Assembly: GCF_902706185.1 (NCBI RefSeq)
Contig: NZ_CACSJM010000005.1
Coordinates: 1 to 64,000, forward strand
Source: Roseomonas sp. 18066
GTDB lineage: Bacteria > Pseudomonadota > Alphaproteobacteria > Acetobacterales > Acetobacteraceae
DNA length: 64,000 nt
Direction of reading: 5' to 3'
Shown: one piece after another, positions 35,331 through 43,289 of the stretch
Layout: each line of letters starts with the position of its first letter
Position numbering within the stretch: position 1 is the first letter of the stretch
Notes under the pieces: generated by a model
Database searches by the model: none
Seen by the model: the letters and a program-made list of their open reading frames with translations, nothing else
What the model was told of the DNA's origin: nothing
Made by a program: the position numbers and the translations under genes

Positions 35331-36392
35331 TCAGCGCGGCAGGATTCGCGACTCCTGCAGATGCCGCAGCCACCATTCCAGCATGGCGGCGCTGTCGATG
35401 CAGTCGCCGAAGCCGGCCTGGCGGATCTTGATGGTGCTGACCAGCGAGGCGACCTGGTCCTCGCGGCTGAAGGCGAAATCGGCGAATTGCCAGGACGCGC
35501 CGACCAGCGTCTCCAGGCTGTGCGGCGCCAGGCCATGGCGCTCGATCATGCGCTGCCACAGCGGCGCCTTGTCGCTCATGATGATCGGCAGCGACATCGG
35601 CTGCGGCGCGCCCATCTCCATGCCGAAGACCTTGGCCACGACAGGAAAGATGCCGCGCCAGGTCATGGCGTCGCCATTGGTCACGTTGAAGATCTGGTTC
35701 GCCGCCGCGGGCGTGCCGCCAGCCCAGGCGATGGCGGCGGCGAGGATGCGCGCATCGGTCACCTCGGTGATGCGGTCGCCCTTGCCCGGATAGACTAGCG
35801 GCAGGCCGAGCTCGCGGCTGATCGCGGCATAGGCGCCGACCGCGGTCAGCAGGTTCATCGCGCTGCCCAGCGCCAGACCGATCACCGCCTGCGGCCGGAA
35901 GATGGTCCAGTCCCAGCCGCTGCCCGGCTGGCGCGCGCGGATGTCGTCTTCCTGCGCCCAGTAGAAATTCGGATGGATGTGGCGCGGCGCATCCTCCTTG
36001 CCGGGGATCGGCATCTGGCCGAGATGCACGCCATAGGCCTTGGTGCCTTGCAGCAGCGCGACATGCCGCAGCCCCTGCCCTTCCAGCGCGTCGAGGCAGT
36101 TGCGCAGCATGGCGCGGTTGACCGCCATCTGCTCGGTGGCCAGCCAGCCACCGCGCAGGTCGGGCATTTCCTGCAATGCGCCATAGACCAGATGCGTGAC
36201 GCCCAGGCCGGACAGCGCCGTCTTCGTCGCCGTCGCGTCGGCAAGGTCCACGGACAGGAACTTTGCCGTCGACGCGAAATCCGGCGCGCGGCGGGACAGG
36301 CCGATCACCTCGACGCCGGCCTCTTCATAATGGCGCAGCGCGGCGCGGCCGACCAGGCCCAGCGCGCCGGCGACCAGGATGCGGCTGCTCAT
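35331..36392 (-). CDS. PRISE-like SDR (progesterone 5-beta-reductase/iridoid-synthase family)
   Basis: Atypical short-chain reductase of 353 residues. The cofactor loop is VAGALGLVGRAAL. QGTKAYGVHLG carries Lys118 and NFYWAQEDDI carries Tyr144, the Lys/Tyr pair that PRISE enzymes use in place of the classical YxxxK. RPQAVIGLALGSAMN matches the conserved RPxxIxGFSPxSxMN region. Family members reduce activated C=C bonds of enones or enals with NADPH. It lies in an operon with CoA enzymes and an importer, so it may saturate a cyclic or terpenoid enone acid. The family assignment rests on motif memory; the substrate is not known. Confidence 0.75.
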   Translation of the reverse strand: MSSRILVAGALGLVGRAALRHYEEAGVEVIGLSRRAPDFASTAKFLSVDLADATATKTALSGLGVTHLVYGALQEMPDLRGGWLATEQMAVNRAMLRNCLDALEGQGLRHVALLQGTKAYGVHLGQMPIPGKEDAPRHIHPNFYWAQEDDIRARQPGSGWDWTIFRPQAVIGLALGSAMNLLTAVGAYAAISRELGLPLVYPGKGDRITEVTDARILAAAIAWAGGTPAAANQIFNVTNGDAMTWRGIFPVVAKVFGMEMGAPQPMSLPIIMSDKAPLWQRMIERHGLAPHSLETLVGASWQFADFAFSREDQVASLVSTIKIRQAGFGDCIDSAAMLEWWLRHLQESRILPR

Positions 36393-37345
36393 TCGCGCTT
36401 GCCCGCCAGCCGCGCCACCACCGGCCGCCAGCGCTCGGCCTGCTGCGCCAGGAAGGTCGCGAAGTCATCCGGAGAGCCGCCGGCGACGAATTGTCCTTCG
36501 GCCAGCAGCCGGTCGCGCAGCTCGGTCGATTGCAGCGCACGCAGCGCCACGGCGTTGAGGCGGTTAATGGCGGCGGCCGGCGTGCGCGCCGGCGCCAGCA
36601 GGCCGAACCAGGTCTGCACCACCATGTCGGGGCCGAGCTCGGAGAAGTTCGGAATTTCCGGCGTCACCGCCAGCCGCTCCTCGCCGGTCCAGCCGATGAT
36701 GCGGCCGCGGCCCGAGCGATGCGCCGCCAGGCCCGAGCTGCCGCCAACGACGATGACATCCAGCGTGCCGCCCATCAGGTCGTTGAGCTGCTGCGCATCG
36801 CCGCGATAGGTGATTTCCTGCATGCGCATCTTCATGCCTTCCAGCACGGCGACGGCAGCCAGGTTGTTGAAGCTGGTCGGCCCGTTCGAACCGTAGTTCA
36901 TCGATCCGTTGCGGCTCTGCGCCAGCTTGACGAAGTCGGCGATGGTGGTGGGCAGGCCGTTGCGCACCACCACCGCGAAGGGCAGCTTGGTCACCAGCAC
37001 GATCGGGGAAAAGTCCTCCGACTTGTAGGGCAGGCGGTCGGGCAGCAGCGGGTTCAGCGTCAGCGTGGTGCCCGAGGCCATCAGGATGGTGTGGCCATCG
37101 GGCTGGGCGCGGGCCACGGCCTCGGCGCCGATCACCGTCTGCGCGCCGGGCTTGTTGTCGACCAGCACCGGCTGGCCGAGCAGCGGCGCCATGCCCTCGG
37201 CCATCATGCGCGCGGCGACGTCGGTGGCCCCGCCCGGCGGGAAGGGCACGATGATGGTCACCGGCCGCGTCGGGAAATCGGCGGCCGCGGCGGGCAGGGC
37301 CAGCAGCAGGGCGGCCAGGCTCGCGAAAAGCTTCCTCCTCAGCAT
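36389..37345 (-). CDS. Bug family tripartite tricarboxylate transporter binding protein, copy 2
   Basis: TctC/Bug receptor of 318 residues. MLRRKLFASLAALLLALPAAAA is a clear signal peptide and FPTRPVTIIVPFPPGGATD starts the mature fold. VDNKPGAQ near residue 65 and YGSNGPTSFNN near 145 are family loops. The start is backed by GGAGGAGAAG. It overlaps the PRISE-like gene by four bases (ATGA). No TctAB genes are nearby. It sits in the same transcript as a complete Liv importer, so two receptor types may scavenge related acids, or the Bug protein may act as a sensor. Confidence 0.92.
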   Translation of the reverse strand: MLRRKLFASLAALLLALPAAAADFPTRPVTIIVPFPPGGATDVAARMMAEGMAPLLGQPVLVDNKPGAQTVIGAEAVARAQPDGHTILMASGTTLTLNPLLPDRLPYKSEDFSPIVLVTKLPFAVVVRNGLPTTIADFVKLAQSRNGSMNYGSNGPTSFNNLAAVAVLEGMKMRMQEITYRGDAQQLNDLMGGTLDVIVVGGSSGLAAHRSGRGRIIGWTGEERLAVTPEIPNFSELGPDMVVQTWFGLLAPARTPAAAINRLNAVALRALQSTELRDRLLAEGQFVAGGSPDDFATFLAQQAERWRPVVARLAGKRE

Positions 37346-37395
37346 CCTTTTCTTCTCCTCCCTGTGGGCCGGCCGCTGCGTGGCGACCCGCTCCG

Positions 37396-38151
37396 TTATT
37401 CGAGTAGTTTTTGTCGTAGGGCGCGCAGCCGCGTCGCATCGAGGCCCAGCGAGGCCTCGGCAAAATCGTCGATCGAATCGTGGCCCGACAGCGCGCGTTC
37501 CAGCGCGGCCTCCAGCAGCGGCGCATGGGCGCGCATCAGCGTCTGCGCCACCTCCGGCGCGGTGCCGGGCGGGAAGACGCGCTCGCTGCGCCACAGCCCG
37601 TTGGTCGCCAGATAGTCTTGCATCACCGTGGCGCGCGGCACGCCCAGCAAGGTCAGCAGCAGCGCGGCGCCGAAGCCGGTGCGGTCCTTGCCCGCCGAGC
37701 AATGGAACAGCAGCGGCAGGCGATCCGCCTCCAGCATCGTCGCGAACAGCGCACGATAGACGGGCAGCTTCGCTGTCGCATAGGCGGTGTAAGCCTGCGC
37801 CAGCAGCGAAAAGACATCTTCGCCGGTGGCCTGGCCGCGCTCCAGGATATCGCGCAGCGAGGCGCCGACGGTGGGCTCGATCGGCATCGGCACAGCGGTC
37901 ACGCCGTCTGGCAAGCGGCTCGGCGCGCGTTCGGCTTCGTGCAGCCCGCGCAGGTCGCAGACCGTCCTCAACCCCAGCGCGCCGACCGTCGCCAGATCGT
38001 CGTCGGTCAGGCCAGCGAGGGCCGCGGAACGGAACACCAGGCCGAAACGCATGCGGCGTCCATCGGCGGTGGCATAGCCGCCCAGGTCGCGCAGATTCGT
38101 CGCACCCTGCAGCGCGATCACCCGCGGCAGCGTGCCGAGGCCAGCGGACAT
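37396..38151 (-). CDS. tyrosine-phosphatase-like protein (Y_phosphatase3 family)
   Basis: A 251-residue protein with the CX5R phosphatase loop HCSAGKDRTG (Cys151, Arg157), the Lys-Asp form seen in atypical tyrosine/phosphoinositide phosphatases of bacteria. NLRDLGGY near residue 20 and CDLRGLHEA near 66 are the other conserved blocks of this family. It starts one base after the enoyl-CoA hydratase-like gene stop, inside the long catabolic run. A phosphatase is unexpected there: it may dephosphorylate a pathway intermediate or a regulator. No signal peptide is seen. Confidence 0.85.
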   Translation of the reverse strand: MSAGLGTLPRVIALQGATNLRDLGGYATADGRRMRFGLVFRSAALAGLTDDDLATVGALGLRTVCDLRGLHEAERAPSRLPDGVTAVPMPIEPTVGASLRDILERGQATGEDVFSLLAQAYTAYATAKLPVYRALFATMLEADRLPLLFHCSAGKDRTGFGAALLLTLLGVPRATVMQDYLATNGLWRSERVFPPGTAPEVAQTLMRAHAPLLEAALERALSGHDSIDDFAEASLGLDATRLRALRQKLLE

Positions 38152-38152
38152 G

Positions 38153-38947
38153 TCAGCGGCCCTTGAACTCAGGGCGGCGCTTGTCGAACCAGGCATCCAC
38201 CGCCTCGCGATGGTCCTCGGTCGAATGCGCCAAAGCCTGGTAGGCGGCGGAGAGCTCCAACAGGGACGACAGCCGCATGTGCTGGCCTTCGCGCAGCAGC
38301 CGCTTGGTCATGCGCAGCGCCTGGGGCGGGTTGCGCGCGATGCGGCCGGCCAGCGCCCGGGCGGCGGGCAGCAGCTCCTCGTCGGGGACGATGCGGGAGA
38401 TCAGGCCACAGGCCAGCGCCGCCTCGGCATCCAGCCGGTCGCCGGTGAAGGCCATCTCGGCGGCCATGCTCTGGCCGACGGCGCGCGGCAGCAGCCAGGC
38501 GCCGCCATCGCCAGGAACGATGCCGACACTGACAAAGCTTTCGGCATAGGACGACGATGCGGCGCCGATGCGGATGTCGCACATGCAGGCCAGGTCGAGC
38601 CCGGCGCCGATGGCCGGGCCGTTCACCGCGGCGATGGTCGGCACGTCCAGCTCATACAGCGCCAGCGGGATCTTCTGGATGCCGCGGCGGTAGCTGTCGC
38701 GGATCTCGGCGGGCGGCATGCCGTAGCGGGCGCGCATCGACTTCAGGTCGCCGCCGGCGGAGAAAGCGCTGCCGGCGCCGGTCAGGATCACGGCGCGCAC
38801 ATCGGGCTCGGCGGCGATACGGGCGCAGGCCTCGGTGAAGGCCTCGGTGCTGCCGCCTTCGATAGACAGGGCGTTGCGCTTCTCGGCGGCGTTCATCGTC
38901 AGGGTGACGATGGGGCCGTCGCGCTCGAAGAGAAGAAAGTCGCTCAT
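38153..38947 (-). CDS. enoyl-CoA hydratase/isomerase (crotonase) family protein
   Basis: Crotonase-fold enzyme of 264 residues. NAAEKRNALS near residue 19 and SAGGDLKSM near 62 form the CoA and oxyanion sites, and NGPAIGAGLDLACMCDIRIG is the family core. In the active-site region SVGIVPGDGGAWLLPR the two glutamates of classical hydratases are not evident (Asp replaces the second), so isomerase, hydrolase or another crotonase activity is possible. It overlaps the smaller acyl-CoA dehydrogenase gene by four bases, fitting a beta-oxidation role. Confidence 0.87.
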   Translation of the reverse strand: MSDFLLFERDGPIVTLTMNAAEKRNALSIEGGSTEAFTEACARIAAEPDVRAVILTGAGSAFSAGGDLKSMRARYGMPPAEIRDSYRRGIQKIPLALYELDVPTIAAVNGPAIGAGLDLACMCDIRIGAASSSYAESFVSVGIVPGDGGAWLLPRAVGQSMAAEMAFTGDRLDAEAALACGLISRIVPDEELLPAARALAGRIARNPPQALRMTKRLLREGQHMRLSSLLELSAAYQALAHSTEDHREAVDAWFDKRRPEFKGR

Positions 38948-39933
38948 GCCGTCTCCTGCGGCGCCAGCTTCTGGCGCACGAAATCAAGCGTGCCGGCAAA
39001 GTCCACCGGCGCCTCGGCCAGAAAGGCGCGGCCCAGCCAGCCGGCCCAATAATCGGCGCTGCCATAGAGCGCGCGGCCCTGCAGCAGGCGCGACGTCGAC
39101 AGATGCAGCTCCAGCTCCTCGGTGATGCCGATGGCGCCGTGCACGGCATGGGCGATGCCGGCGGCCTCGCGCGCCGCCAGGCCGATGCGGGTCTTGGCCA
39201 CGGCGACGCGGGCACGGTCCAGGCCCAGCGGCCCGTCGCCGCCGCCCAGGCTGCCCAGCTGCGCCGCCATGCGCGCGGCGAAGACTTCCTCCGTCAGCAC
39301 CGACAGCTGCTGCTGCACCGCCTGGAAGCCGGCGACGGGCCGGCCGAACTGCTGTCGCACCGTGGCATGCGCGATGCTGGACTCCAGGATCTTTTCCAGC
39401 GCCCCCGCCATGGCGGCGGATTCCAGCCAGGCGCCGAGCAGCAGCCAATCGGCCTCCGGCACCTTCTGGCCGATGCTGGCTTCGGGCCATTCCAGACGGC
39501 GCTCGAAGGGCGCGGCGGCGCCGGTTTCCTGGGCATCGGCCAGCGGCAACAGCGACAGATCGCCGGGCAGGATCGCCCATTCGGCCGGGCGCTGCGCCGG
39601 GATGCGGGCCTGCAGGGGGGCCTCGACGGGCATGGCGATCAGCACCGGGCCGGGCGGCGTGGCGGCGCCGAGCAAAGCGCGGGCGACAGCGGTTTCGCCA
39701 ATCGGCAGCGGCACGGAGAAACGGCCCGCGGCCAGCAGGACCGGCAGGAATTCGGCCGGGGTCAGGCCAGCGCCGCCCTCGGCCTCGGGGCGCAGCGCGT
39801 CGAGGAAGCCGGCCTCCTCGACCTTGGCCCAGAGCCCGTCATCGGCGCCGCCGCCGCGCAGCCGCCGGACCAGCGCCGGCGGGCAGTGGCGGGAGAACAG
39901 CTCGCCAGCGGCTTCGGCCAGCAGGTCCTGCAT
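38944..39933 (-). CDS. acyl-CoA dehydrogenase, short subunit (329 residues)
   Basis: Acyl-CoA dehydrogenase-fold protein notably shorter than the usual 380-400. The middle beta domain is reduced and lacks the CMSEPxAGSD-type block, while the C-terminal helical domain is kept (RQQFGRPVAGFQAVQ and HGAIGITEELELH). Together with the directly preceding full-length dehydrogenase gene, it resembles the alpha2beta2 ACAD pairs known from steroid side-chain and aromatic-acid degradation, where each subunit contributes part of the FAD and substrate site. It joins its partner with a TGATG overlap, consistent with a 1:1 complex. Confidence 0.85.
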   Translation of the reverse strand: MQDLLAEAAGELFSRHCPPALVRRLRGGGADDGLWAKVEEAGFLDALRPEAEGGAGLTPAEFLPVLLAAGRFSVPLPIGETAVARALLGAATPPGPVLIAMPVEAPLQARIPAQRPAEWAILPGDLSLLPLADAQETGAAAPFERRLEWPEASIGQKVPEADWLLLGAWLESAAMAGALEKILESSIAHATVRQQFGRPVAGFQAVQQQLSVLTEEVFAARMAAQLGSLGGGDGPLGLDRARVAVAKTRIGLAAREAAGIAHAVHGAIGITEELELHLSTSRLLQGRALYGSADYWAGWLGRAFLAEAPVDFAGTLDFVRQKLAPQETA

Positions 39934-41081
39934 CAGCGCAACCCCATGCCGCGCGCGATCATGCCGCGCAGGATCTCGCGCGTGCCGCCGCGCAGCGAAT
40001 AGGACGGCGCCATGGCCGCGGTATAGGCCAGCACCCGCAGCAGCCCGGGCGGCGGCGCGGCGTCGGGGTCGGCGCCCAGCGCCTCGGTCAGCAGCGCCGG
40101 GATGGCCTGCTCGAAGCTGGTGCCAAGGTCTTTTACAAGTGCCGCCTCGACGATGGGGCTGTCTCCCGCCACGAGCCGCGCCGTGACCGCCACCGACAGC
40201 GCCCGCAAGGTGGCGAGCTCAGCCAGCAGCCGGCCCAGCAGGCGTTCGGTGCCGGCATCGGCGCCGCGCTCGCGCAGGTAGTTGGCCCAACAATCCAGCA
40301 GGACAGCAGACGAAAAGATACGCTCGGGGCCGCTGCGCTCGAAGGCGAGCTCGGCATTGACCTGGGCCCAGCCGGCGCCTTCCGCGCCGATCAGCGCGTC
40401 CTCGCCCAGCAGGACGTCCTCGAAGACAACTTCGGAAAAATGCGCCTCGCCGGCCAGGTCGCGGATCGGGTTGATGGTGACCCCCGGCAGCGACAGGTCG
40501 ACGATGACCTGGGACAGGCCATTCTGGCGGTCGGCCGAGCTGCCGGAGGTGCGGACCAGCGCGATCATGAACTGCGCGTGCTGGGCGTGGGTGGTCCAGA
40601 TCTTGGCGCCGTTCAGCCGCCAGCCCTTCCCTTCGGGCACGGCGCGCGTCGTCACGCTGGCCAGGTCGGAGCCGGCATTGGGCTCGCTCATGCCGATGCA
40701 GAAGAAGGAAGTGCCGGAAACGATCTTCGGGATGTGGAAGCGGCGCTGCGCCTCGCTGCCGAAGCGCAGGATCAGCGGGCCGCTTTGCCGGTCGGCGATC
40801 CAATGCGCGGCGACCGGGGCGCCGGCGGCCAGCAATTCCTCCACCAGCACATAGCGGGCGAAGGGGCCGCGGCCGGCGCCGCCATATTCCACCGGGAAGG
40901 TCAGGCCGAGCCAGCCGCGCCCGGCCAGCGCCCGGCTGAAGCCGGCATCGAAGCCCATCCAGGAGCGGGCCCGGCGCTCGGGGGCGATCGACGGGATGCG
41001 CGCGCGCAGGAAGTCGCGGATCTCTCCCCGAAAGGCTTCGTCGGCGGCGGGGATGCTGCCGAGGGCCAGGGCGCCGATCAC
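39933..41081 (-). CDS. acyl-CoA dehydrogenase, long subunit (382 residues)
   Basis: FAD-dependent acyl-CoA dehydrogenase. CIGMSEPNAGSDLAS near residue 130 and NGAKIWTTHAQHAQ near 158 are the FAD/substrate blocks of the middle domain. SLRGGTREILRGMIARGMGLR-type sequence closes the protein, as in the large subunits of heteromeric ACADs (pattern GGTxEIxR). The start overlaps the CoA-transferase stop by four bases. Predicted role: alpha,beta-desaturation of the CoA thioester made by the CaiB-like enzyme, in complex with the short subunit encoded next. Confidence 0.88.
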   Translation of the reverse strand: MIGALALGSIPAADEAFRGEIRDFLRARIPSIAPERRARSWMGFDAGFSRALAGRGWLGLTFPVEYGGAGRGPFARYVLVEELLAAGAPVAAHWIADRQSGPLILRFGSEAQRRFHIPKIVSGTSFFCIGMSEPNAGSDLASVTTRAVPEGKGWRLNGAKIWTTHAQHAQFMIALVRTSGSSADRQNGLSQVIVDLSLPGVTINPIRDLAGEAHFSEVVFEDVLLGEDALIGAEGAGWAQVNAELAFERSGPERIFSSAVLLDCWANYLRERGADAGTERLLGRLLAELATLRALSVAVTARLVAGDSPIVEAALVKDLGTSFEQAIPALLTEALGADPDAAPPPGLLRVLAYTAAMAPSYSLRGGTREILRGMIARGMGLR

Positions 41082-42355
41082 GACAGCGCCTCCGCCGCCA
41101 GCGGATCCAGCCCGATGACGCCGCGTGCCGCCAGGGCGGCGATGGCGGTCGCATCCAGCCCCAGCGCGGCGGACAGCACGGCAGCCGTGTCCTGCCCCAG
41201 CCGCGGCGGCGCCAGGCGGTAGCTCGGCGGCGTCGCGGAAAACTGCGTCGGGAAGCCGATGACGGTGACCGGCGTGCCGTCATCCCGCGTCATCGATTGC
41301 AGCAGCCCGCGGGCCGCGATCTGCGGATTGGCCAGGATCTGGTCGATGGAGTGGATCGGGCCGCCAGGGACGCCGGCCTCGGCCATGGCGGCCAGCAGAT
41401 CCGCGGCCTTCCAGGGGGCGATGGCGGCGGCGAGCTGCACCTCCAGCGCGCGGCGGTCGCGGCTGCGGCCGGCATTGCTGGCGAAGCGCGGGTCGGCGCC
41501 GATCTCGGGCTTGCCCAGCAGCCGGCACAGCGCCTGGAATTGCCCGTCGGTACCGCAGGCAACGAGCAGATAGTCGTCGCTGCAGGCGAAGTCGCGATAG
41601 GGCACGACATTGGGGTGGTCGTTGCCCAGCCGCTGCGGCACGGCGCCGCCGACCAGGAAATTCATCGCCTGGTTGACCAGCACGGCGACCTGGCTGTCGA
41701 GCAGCGCGCAATCCAGCCATTGCCCCTGCCCGCTCGCCGCGCGGTGGTTCAGCGCCGCCAGGATGGAGACCGCGGCATAGAGGCCGGTGAACAGGTCGCT
41801 GACCGGCAGGCCGACCTTCATCGGCCCGGCGCCGGCGACGCCCTCCGGGCGGCCGGTGATGCTCATCAGCCCGGACATGCCCTGGATCAGGAAGTCATAG
41901 CCGCCGCGCTTGGCGTAAGGGCCGGTCTGGCCGAAGCCGGTGACCGAGCAATAGATCAGCCGGGGATTGGCGGCGCGCAGCGTCTCGGCATCGAGGCCGA
42001 AGCGGGCGAGCGCGCCGACGCGGAAATTTTCCACGACCACATCGGCCTGCAGCGCCAGCTGCTTCACCAGCGCAGCACCTTCCGGCTGGGAAAAGTCGAT
42101 GGCCAGCGACTGCTTGTTGCGGTTGGCGCAGAAAAAATAGGCGGCGTCGGGTTGCGGGGCGGTGTCTTCCACGAAGGGCGGGCCCCAGCGGCGGGTGTCG
42201 TCGCCGCGGCCGGGCTGCTCGACCTTCAGCACCTCGGCGCCCAGGTCGCCCAGGATCTGCGAGGCCCAGGGCGCCGCCAGCACGCGCGACAGGTCCAGCA
42301 CCTTCAGCCCGGCCAACGCCATCGGACGCGCGCCATCGCCTTCCGCCTGGGCCAT
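41078..42355 (-). CDS. CaiB/BaiF family (class III) CoA-transferase
   Basis: A 425-residue enzyme that moves CoA between carboxylic acids. LDLSRVLAAPWASQILGDLGAEV at the N-terminus is the family hallmark (pattern DLSRVLAxPxxxxxLxDxGAxV). Asp187 in LPVSDLFTGLYA aligns with the aspartate that forms the acyl anhydride. NRNKQSLAIDF near residue 80 contacts CoA. A GGGGAGAGAAGG ribosome site supports the ATG used; an internal Met at codon 12 is an alternative. It is the first gene of the long minus-strand run and is divergent from an IclR regulator. Confidence 0.92.
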   Translation of the reverse strand: MAQAEGDGARPMALAGLKVLDLSRVLAAPWASQILGDLGAEVLKVEQPGRGDDTRRWGPPFVEDTAPQPDAAYFFCANRNKQSLAIDFSQPEGAALVKQLALQADVVVENFRVGALARFGLDAETLRAANPRLIYCSVTGFGQTGPYAKRGGYDFLIQGMSGLMSITGRPEGVAGAGPMKVGLPVSDLFTGLYAAVSILAALNHRAASGQGQWLDCALLDSQVAVLVNQAMNFLVGGAVPQRLGNDHPNVVPYRDFACSDDYLLVACGTDGQFQALCRLLGKPEIGADPRFASNAGRSRDRRALEVQLAAAIAPWKAADLLAAMAEAGVPGGPIHSIDQILANPQIAARGLLQSMTRDDGTPVTVIGFPTQFSATPPSYRLAPPRLGQDTAAVLSAALGLDATAIAALAARGVIGLDPLAAEALS

Positions 42356-42386
42356 GCGGCCTTCTCTCCCCTGGTCGTTTCATTGG

Positions 42387-42415
42387 TTGAAATTCTATTT
42401 CAGACAAACTATGGC
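42387..42415 (+). promoter_or_regulatory. promoter of the IclR gene with overlapping IclR-type operator
   Basis: TTGAAA is followed after exactly 17 bases by TATGGC, a credible promoter for the IclR gene. The -35 lies within TGAAAT-TCT-ATTTCA (42388-42402), a perfect dyad close to the E. coli IclR consensus TGGAAATNATTTCCA. On the other strand TTGTCT starts a weak promoter for the CaiB operon across the same dyad. Binding here could control both directions. Confidence 0.6.
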
Positions 42416-42473
42416 ATGGGGCGCGGCGCGGCGGGAAGCCCCAATCGGCGCCGCCGCCAGGAGAAGGACGTGC

Positions 42474-43286
42474 ATGGCCTCCTATGAGCCGGTCACCGCC
42501 CTGCTGCGCGGGCTGGAGGTGCTGCGGGCGGTCAACCGCCTGCCGGTCGCCAGCGTGCGGGAAATCCACCGCCAGACCGGGCTGAACCAGCCGACCGTGG
42601 TGCGCATGCTGGAGACGCTGATGCATGCCGGCTTCGTCACCCGCGACGGGCAGCAGGCGGTGTATCGCCCGACGGGACGGACGCTGGAGCTCGGCGCCGG
42701 CTATGTCCTGCATCGCGAGGTGGGGGAGGTCGCCTCGCCGATCATGTCGGCGCTGCGGCGCCAGGTGGGGTGGCCGTCCGATGTCGCGGTCTTCGACGGC
42801 GACGCCATGGTGGTGGCCCATACCAGCCGCGGCGAGGGCCGTTTCCTGTTCGAACGACGCCAGGGCTATCGCGCGCCGATCCTGGCGACCTCGCTCGGGC
42901 TTTCCTTCCTGGCCTTCAGCGATGACGGGCACCGGGCGCAGGCGCTGGCCCTCGCCGCGCGCTCGCCCGAGCCCTGGAACGACGCGGCCCGCCATCCCGG
43001 GCGCGCCGAGGCGCTGTTCGCAAAGATCCGGGAGGACGGCTTCGCCGTGATGGACGAGGCCTATGCGCTGCGAGAGTACAGCGGGCTGGCCAGCTCGATC
43101 GGCGTGCCGGTGATGGTCGGCGGCCGGGCGCGCGCCGCGGTCAACCTGATGTATCTGCGCGAGGCGATCGACCGCGACGATGCTGCCACCCGGCTGCTGC
43201 CGGTGCTGCGCGAGGCGGCGGAGGAATTGGCCAAAGTCTTCGCCGGGCTGAATGCCGGCATCTGGCCCGCCCCCGCCGCGCGCTGA
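42474..43286 (+). CDS. IclR family transcriptional regulator (catabolic operon regulator)
   Basis: Regulator of 270 residues. An N-terminal winged helix-turn-helix (SVREIHRQTGLNQPTVVRML at about 28-47) is followed by the IclR effector domain with PILATSLGLSFLAF and REYSGLASSIGVPVM. The ATG has AGGAGAAGG upstream. Divergent placement against the CaiB-ACAD-Liv run, with a perfect dyad in the shared region, makes it the likely regulator of that operon and of itself. The inducer is probably the acid or its CoA ester. Confidence 0.9.
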   Translation: MASYEPVTALLRGLEVLRAVNRLPVASVREIHRQTGLNQPTVVRMLETLMHAGFVTRDGQQAVYRPTGRTLELGAGYVLHREVGEVASPIMSALRRQVGWPSDVAVFDGDAMVVAHTSRGEGRFLFERRQGYRAPILATSLGLSFLAFSDDGHRAQALALAARSPEPWNDAARHPGRAEALFAKIREDGFAVMDEAYALREYSGLASSIGVPVMVGGRARAAVNLMYLREAIDRDDAATRLLPVLREAAEELAKVFAGLNAGIWPAPAAR

Positions 43287-43289
43287 GCG

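Noticed and set aside
38132-40186. Plus-strand open frames across the crotonase and ACAD genes
   Set aside because: They are antisense shadows rich in Arg/Gly/Gln; the minus-strand genes have conserved motifs and coupled starts.
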